Source: Halapricum desulfuricans (GTDB lineage Archaea; Halobacteriota; Halobacteria; Halobacteriales; Haloarculaceae). Taken from it: a stretch of 64,000 bases of DNA. The translations under genes were made by a program, and so were the position numbers. This document shows positions 59,951 through 64,000 of this stretch, piece by piece. How positions within the stretch are numbered: the first letter of the stretch is position 1; each line of letters opens with the position of its first letter. The notes beneath the pieces were generated by a model, which made no database searches, was not told the origin of the DNA, and saw nothing but the letters and a program-made list of their open reading frames with translations. The stretch covers positions 2,589,030 to 2,653,029 of the forward strand of contig NZ_CP064788.1 in the NCBI RefSeq assembly GCF_017094525.1, written 5' to 3'.

Positions 59951-60220
59951 TTAGGCCAGCTGGATCGCGCGTACGATGACGTACATGAGCACGATCCCCG
60001 ACCCGACGGCGAGAATGAGCTGTCCGAGCCACGTCAGTGCTGTCCCGATCAGCGACGAGAACCCGGTCGCCGCGGTGACGGCCGCGCCGAGATACAGCGG
60101 GAGCAACCCCAGGATCCCGAACAGCAAGACCAGTCCCAGGATCGGATAGGCTTCCCGCCAGATCTGTTCGAAGTCGAACGTCCCGGTTTCCCTGTCGATG
60201 AACGGCGTCGAGGATGGCAT
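59951..60220 (-). CDS. Small two-helix membrane protein
   Basis: An 89-residue protein, MPSSTPFIDRETGTFDFEQIWREAYPILGLVLLFGILGLLPLYLG, with a second long hydrophobic stretch (LIGTALTWLGQLILAVGSGIVLMYVIVRA). I do not recognise it beyond this. It lies 82 bases downstream of dapE on the same strand and ends convergently with the MFS gene. Confidence 0.65.
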   Translation of the reverse strand: MPSSTPFIDRETGTFDFEQIWREAYPILGLVLLFGILGLLPLYLGAAVTAATGFSSLIGTALTWLGQLILAVGSGIVLMYVIVRAIQLA

Positions 60221-60302
60221 CGGGTACCGCTTCGACCACCCGATCAAAATCACTTCGGGAAAGTACAGTGGCTGTTTGGGTTTCCCGTCGGGAGTAGCCC
60301 GT

Positions 60303-61382
60303 TCACCGGAGCATCGCTTCGAGCGTCCCGGTGACGGCCTCGGCGGCGGCGTGTACCTCCGGCAGACGGACGTACTCCCGGTCGCTGTGGGCGACGGCAC
60401 CCTCCTCGTCGGCCAGCACGCCCGGCCCGAACACGACCGTCGGCGCTTCCTGGGCGAAATACGAGGCCTCGGTCGCGGCCCCGAACGGCCGCACCGCGCC
60501 GCCGCTTTCGGCCGCGAGCGTCTCGGCGAGCGGGTCGTCGGGATCGGTCGCGAACGCCTCCAAAAACGGGGTGTCGCGATCGCTGAGCGCGACCGAGAGG
60601 TCCACGCCCTCGGGCAGTCGCCGGCGGAGCCACTCGGACAGCCCCGACCGGAACCCATCGGCCGTCTCGGGCGGGACGCTCCGACGATCGAACGTGACGG
60701 TACATACGGCGGGGATCTGGTTCGGGGCCTCGCCGCCCTCGATCAGCGTCGGCACGAGCGACGGCCGACCCAGTTGCTCGTGCTCGCCGGGCCCGCAGCC
60801 CTCGTCGTAGGTCGCCACCCCGTCGAGGATCGGTCCGGCAGCGGCGATAGCGTTGTCGCCGCTTTCGGGCTCGGCCGCGTGCGCGCTCGTGCCCGTGATC
60901 GTGATCGTCCCCTCGAAGCGACCGCGAGCAGCCGTACAGACGTCCAGCCCCGTTGGCTCGCCGACGATGAAACCGTCAGCGTCGAACCGCCCCCGCAGCG
61001 CGGCCGCGCCCGTCGAGTGGACCTCCTCGTCCGGCGTGATCGCGAGGGTCACCGACCCCCGTTTCGGGTCGACAGCCAGGAAGGCCGCGAGCAGCGCGGC
61101 AAGCGGCCCCTTCGCGTCACAGGACCCGCGACCGGTGACGACCTCGCCGTCGCGCCCGTAGGGAATATGCGGCGGGACCGTGTCGATGTGGGTGTTGAGC
61201 ACGAGACGGGGGCCGTCCTCGTTCCCCACGCGGGTCGCCAGCACGTTCCCGGCGTCGTCGACGGTCGGATCGATCCCCTCCTCTGCCAGCGTCTCGACCA
61301 GCAGCGTTCGCATCTCGGCGACCGACTCGTGAGACGGGGTCTGCACGGCCCGCTCGTGGAAGACCTCGAGGTCGAAGGTCAT
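60303..61382 (-). CDS. dapE: M20 peptidase, probable succinyl-diaminopimelate desuccinylase DapE
   Basis: A 359-residue M20 metallohydrolase: NTHIDTVPPH (zinc His and Asp), GRGSCDAKGPLAALLAAF, TPDEEVHSTGAAAL (catalytic Glu and zinc Glu), VGEPTG, and HSDREYVRL for the last His. M20 members include ArgE, DapE and peptidases. Assignment to DapE rests on its four-base overlap with dapF in the lysA-dapF-dapE operon. Confidence 0.88.
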   Translation of the reverse strand: MTFDLEVFHERAVQTPSHESVAEMRTLLVETLAEEGIDPTVDDAGNVLATRVGNEDGPRLVLNTHIDTVPPHIPYGRDGEVVTGRGSCDAKGPLAALLAAFLAVDPKRGSVTLAITPDEEVHSTGAAALRGRFDADGFIVGEPTGLDVCTAARGRFEGTITITGTSAHAAEPESGDNAIAAAGPILDGVATYDEGCGPGEHEQLGRPSLVPTLIEGGEAPNQIPAVCTVTFDRRSVPPETADGFRSGLSEWLRRRLPEGVDLSVALSDRDTPFLEAFATDPDDPLAETLAAESGGAVRPFGAATEASYFAQEAPTVVFGPGVLADEEGAVAHSDREYVRLPEVHAAAEAVTGTLEAMLR

Positions 61383-62242
61383 CGTTCGGCGACCGCTCCG
61401 TCGGCCGGTACGGTCGTCTCGAACTCGCGCTCGACCGGGCCCTGCAAGATCGCCCCGTCGGCAGTGCGCGTGACGACCAGCCGCCCGCCAGGCGGATGAA
61501 CGGGGACGGACTGGTCGGTCTCGACGCGACCGAGTTCGTGGGCAGCAGCGACGATCGCGACCGCGCCGGTCCCACAGGAACGCGTCTCGCCCTCGACGCC
61601 GCGCTCGAATGTGCGCTGGTCGTAGCCGAACACCGAACCGTCCGTCCGCTCGGAGGCGACCGTGACGTTCGCGCCCTCGGGGAACACCGCGGCGTGGCGC
61701 ACCGGCGGGGCGATCGCTTCGAGATCGATCTCCGCGACGTCTTCGACGAACGCGACGGCGTGGGGGACGCCCGTATTGACCGCCGTAACGGTCAGGCCCT
61801 CGGTCTCGCGCTCGATCAGCGGTTCGTCGAGGGTCGTCGGCACGGCGTCGGGATCGAACGTCGGTTCACCCATCTCGACGGCGACGCCCTCCTGCCCGAC
61901 TTCGGCGGGGTACTCGCCGGCCGGCGTGTCGATGACGAACTCGCGGTCGCCGGTCCGGCCGGCCGCCCACGTCGCGACGACTCGGGCACCGTTGCCACAC
62001 ATCTCGGCGACCGAGCCGTCGGGCTGGACGAGCGTCATCTCGACGCGCGTCGGCGCGGTGCTGGCGTCCAGCTTCAGAAACAGGACGCCATCGGCACCGA
62101 CTCGCTCGCCGTCCGGGTGGTCGAGGCCCGTCTCCCGATCGGCGAGTCGACGGGTAAAGGACGCTCTATCTTCGATAGGGGCGTCGGCCTCGACCACGAC
62201 GAAGTCGTTGCCAGTGCCGTGGTACTTCTCGACGGTGATCAT
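61379..62242 (-). CDS. dapF: Diaminopimelate epimerase DapF
   Basis: A 287-residue epimerase converting LL- to meso-diaminopimelate. The two catalytic cysteines lie in AEMCGNGARVVA and TRSCGTGAVAI. KYHGTGNDFVVV at the start, NTGVPHAV and HPPGG are further signatures. It overlaps lysA upstream and dapE downstream by four bases each, indicating strong coupling. Confidence 0.96.
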   Translation of the reverse strand: MITVEKYHGTGNDFVVVEADAPIEDRASFTRRLADRETGLDHPDGERVGADGVLFLKLDASTAPTRVEMTLVQPDGSVAEMCGNGARVVATWAAGRTGDREFVIDTPAGEYPAEVGQEGVAVEMGEPTFDPDAVPTTLDEPLIERETEGLTVTAVNTGVPHAVAFVEDVAEIDLEAIAPPVRHAAVFPEGANVTVASERTDGSVFGYDQRTFERGVEGETRSCGTGAVAIVAAAHELGRVETDQSVPVHPPGGRLVVTRTADGAILQGPVEREFETTVPADGAVAER

Positions 62243-63486
62243 TGCTCGATCTCTAGTCGGGTCAGCTCCGAAAGGGTTTCGCGTTCGACGGCGAGCCGCG
62301 ACTCGCCTCCGTCGAGGGAAACGACGGCCGGACGGGGCCGGGAGTTGTAGTTCGAGGCCATCTCGTAGCCGTACGCGCCGGCGTTGCCGATCGTCAGCAC
62401 GTCGCCCCGTTCCGGGCCCGGCAGCTCGCGGCCGCGGCCCAGAACGTCGGCGGTCTCACAGATCGGGCCGGCGACCGTCGCCGTGACCGACTCGCGCTCG
62501 TCGGCGTCGGGTGCCAGCGTCCGGATCTCGTGGTATGCGTCGTACATCGCCGGGCGCAACAGCGTCGTCATGCCCGCGTCGACGCCGACGACCGTCGTCT
62601 CGGGCGTCGGCTTGACGGTGTTGACCGTCGTCAGAAGGACACCTGCGTCGGCGACGACGTACCGGCCGGGTTCGATCCCCAGTCGAGCGTCCAGTTCGCC
62701 GACCGCCTCGCGGGTCGCCGCCGCCACGCTGTCGAGATCCAGCGGTTCGTCTGTCGGTCGGTAGGGGATGCCCAGTCCGCCGCCGACATTGAGAAAGTCG
62801 AGGTCGTGATCGAGCTCGCGTGCCAACTCGCCCATTCGAGAGACGAGTTCGCGGTGGGCCGCCAGATCCGACGCCTCGTGGATCCCGCTGCCGGCGTGGG
62901 CGTGCAGGCCGACGAGGTCGAACCCCCGACTGACGATCTCGCTCGCGAGTTCGGAGACGCGATCGTACGGGACGCCGAACTTCGGGGCGTCGCCGGTCGT
63001 GACCTTGGCGTGGTGGCCCGCACCGACGCCCGGGTTGACCCGGATCGCCAGCGGGCCGTCGTAGCCCCGCTCGGCGAGCGCCTCGAAGGCGTCGGCCGCG
63101 CCGACGGTGATCACCAGATCGAGGTCCCGGGGCGGATCCGCAGCGAGGTCGACGACGTGATCGAGATCCCCGGCGGGCGGGTTGACCGCAGTGTATCGGA
63201 GCCGGTCGAAGCCGGCGTCGACCGCACGCTGGAGTTCGCCGGCAGAGGCACACTCCGCGCCGATCCCCGTCTCTGCGATCGTTTCAAGCGTCGCGCGGAC
63301 GGTGTTGGCCTTGACGGCGTAGCTGATCGACTCCTCGTGAAAAGCGGCTCGGAGGTTGGCGACGTTCTCCCGAACGCGTCGCTGGTCGAGAACGTAGAGC
63401 GGCGTCCCGTGTCCGTCGGCGAGATCGCGCAGCGTGGCCGCGTCCCAGTCGGCCAGGCGGCGGATCGGTGGTCCCTCGGTGGTCAT
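62239..63486 (-). CDS. lysA: Diaminopimelate decarboxylase LysA
   Basis: A ~415-residue PLP-dependent fold III decarboxylase completing lysine synthesis. The PLP Lys is in ISYAVKANTV, the His in GLHAHAGSGI, the phosphate loop in NVGGGLGIPY, and the substrate Cys region in VAGPICETADVLGRGREL; GAYGYEMASNYNSRPRP closes the site. The start is MTTEGPPIRRLADW; the ten residues upstream are not conserved-looking. It is the first gene of the operon. Confidence 0.96.
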   Translation of the reverse strand: MTTEGPPIRRLADWDAATLRDLADGHGTPLYVLDQRRVRENVANLRAAFHEESISYAVKANTVRATLETIAETGIGAECASAGELQRAVDAGFDRLRYTAVNPPAGDLDHVVDLAADPPRDLDLVITVGAADAFEALAERGYDGPLAIRVNPGVGAGHHAKVTTGDAPKFGVPYDRVSELASEIVSRGFDLVGLHAHAGSGIHEASDLAAHRELVSRMGELARELDHDLDFLNVGGGLGIPYRPTDEPLDLDSVAAATREAVGELDARLGIEPGRYVVADAGVLLTTVNTVKPTPETTVVGVDAGMTTLLRPAMYDAYHEIRTLAPDADERESVTATVAGPICETADVLGRGRELPGPERGDVLTIGNAGAYGYEMASNYNSRPRPAVVSLDGGESRLAVERETLSELTRLEIEQ

Positions 63487-63759
63487 TACGGGTCGTTCGA
63501 TCCGGCCGCAAATCATAGTGACTATCCTGACCCGCCGTCAGAGATCTGCAAAGAGAACTGTCGGTGGAGATAGAAACCGTCTGACGTCGCGAACGCGACT
63601 GTGGGGGGTATCGCCCTGTTTACCGCTATTTACGCTGTGAAACGATCACAGCCGGATATCTCGAAAAGTACGACAGACGCGCCCGGCGGGCACTGATCTC
63701 GTCCGTACGACGGCTGATGAGGGGCCGGCGGCCCGCCCGGAGAGCTCCCGACGGTTCTC

Positions 63760-64000
63760 CTACATCATGCCGCCCATGCCGCCGCCCATACCGCCCATGC
63801 CGCCGGCGCCGGGTCCGCCAGCGCCTTCCTCGTCGCCGCCGGACGTCGACAGGTCGCCGGCAGCGATGATGTCGTCGATCTTCAGCACGAGGTTGGCGGC
63901 CTCGGCGGCCGAGGACAGCGCCTGCGACTTGGCGTGGGCCGTCTCGACGACGCCCGCCTCGTAGGTGTCTTCGATATCGCCGGTGAAGACGTTCAGCCCG
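63760..64000 (-). CDS. Thermosome (group II chaperonin) subunit, C-terminal part
   Basis: The visible 80 codons read [51 protein letters not shown], the conserved end of the equatorial domain of archaeal thermosome subunits. It is followed by a Gly/Glu linker and the flexible [14 protein letters not shown] tail. The gene continues beyond the right edge. Which paralogue it is cannot be told. Confidence 0.93.
   Translation of the reverse strand, partial: GLNVFTGDIEDTYEAGVVETAHAKSQALSSAAEAANLVLKIDDIIAAGDLSTSGGDEEGAGGPGAGGMGGMGGGMGGMM

Noticed and set aside
58596-60239. 547-codon minus-strand frame
   Set aside because: Antisense to the MFS carrier, with Arg/Gly/Asp-dominated composition and no domain.

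Overview
The window is chromosomal DNA of an extremely halophilic archaeon (class Halobacteria). It is GC-rich and its proteins are strongly acidic. The gene set is archaeal: Hel308, the KEOPS subunit Cgi121, Orc1/Cdc6, TFS, ribosomal protein S8e, Trm1, CheF, a thermosome C-terminus with a GGM tail, RGISPVVG-type pilins, and twin-arginine signals on exported proteins. Several short protein families seen here are haloarchaeal. The genus cannot be fixed by reading; a facultatively anaerobic member of the Haloarcula/Halorhabdus group is a guess prompted by the anaerobic-type CO dehydrogenase.

Layout. 1-5.9 kb: end of thiI, small haloarchaeal proteins, a PspA-like protein, UspA and purS-purQ. 6-11.6 kb: DMT exporter, Lrp/AsnC regulator, lipoprotein, small ferredoxin, hel308-cgi121. 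11.9-14.6 kb: a Ni-Fe carbon monoxide dehydrogenase (cooS) with its nickel-insertion ATPase (cooC), no cooF, hydrogenase or acetyl-CoA synthase beside them. 14.7-20 kb: a pilin fused to bactofilin-like repeats, an FKBP chaperone, and housekeeping genes. 19.8-23.7 kb: a reduced-sulfur module (TauE exporter, a 49-residue partner, rhodanese/persulfide dioxygenase fusion, PiT-type permease). 23.7-27.3 kb: a DUF790 nuclease, S8e and a 2Fe-2S ferredoxin. 27.3-35.7 kb: an exported-protein locus with four DUF1102-like secreted or anchored proteins, a membrane-bound winged-helix regulator, a rhomboid-like protease, a SipW/ER-type signal peptidase and a DUF5305 protein. It looks like a haloarchaeal relative of the TasA/SipW or archaeal bundling-pili systems.

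35.7-41 kb is a scarred region: an 81-bp palindromic element, two decayed tandem copies of the tRNA-Lys 3' end beside the intact tRNA-Lys(CTT), a CNNM-type transporter, further palindromic elements at the 3' ends of trm1 and a SWIM-domain gene, and a run of small hairpins. 41-47.5 kb: orc1/cdc6, dapA-dapB and three nucleotide-sugar enzymes led by UDP-sulfoquinovose synthase behind a palindromic operator-like site. 47.5-54.2 kb: an MBL hydrolase, cheF, a hairpin-bounded non-coding block resembling an IS200/IS605-derived MITE, a two-gene MgtE-like transporter, TFS, a KaiC-like pseudo-ATPase and thiE. 54.3-64 kb: a palindromic element next to hicBA, then hisE, pdxT, PrsW, an MFS transporter, the lysA-dapF-dapE operon, and the end of a thermosome gene.

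The strongest leads are the cooS-cooC pair in a halophile, the DUF1102/SipW/rhomboid locus, and two families of ~80-bp double palindromes sharing related 16-bp ends, each present twice in opposite orientation. Two gene remnants (a sugar nucleotidyltransferase with apparent internal deletions and a GNAT N-terminal fragment) show local decay.
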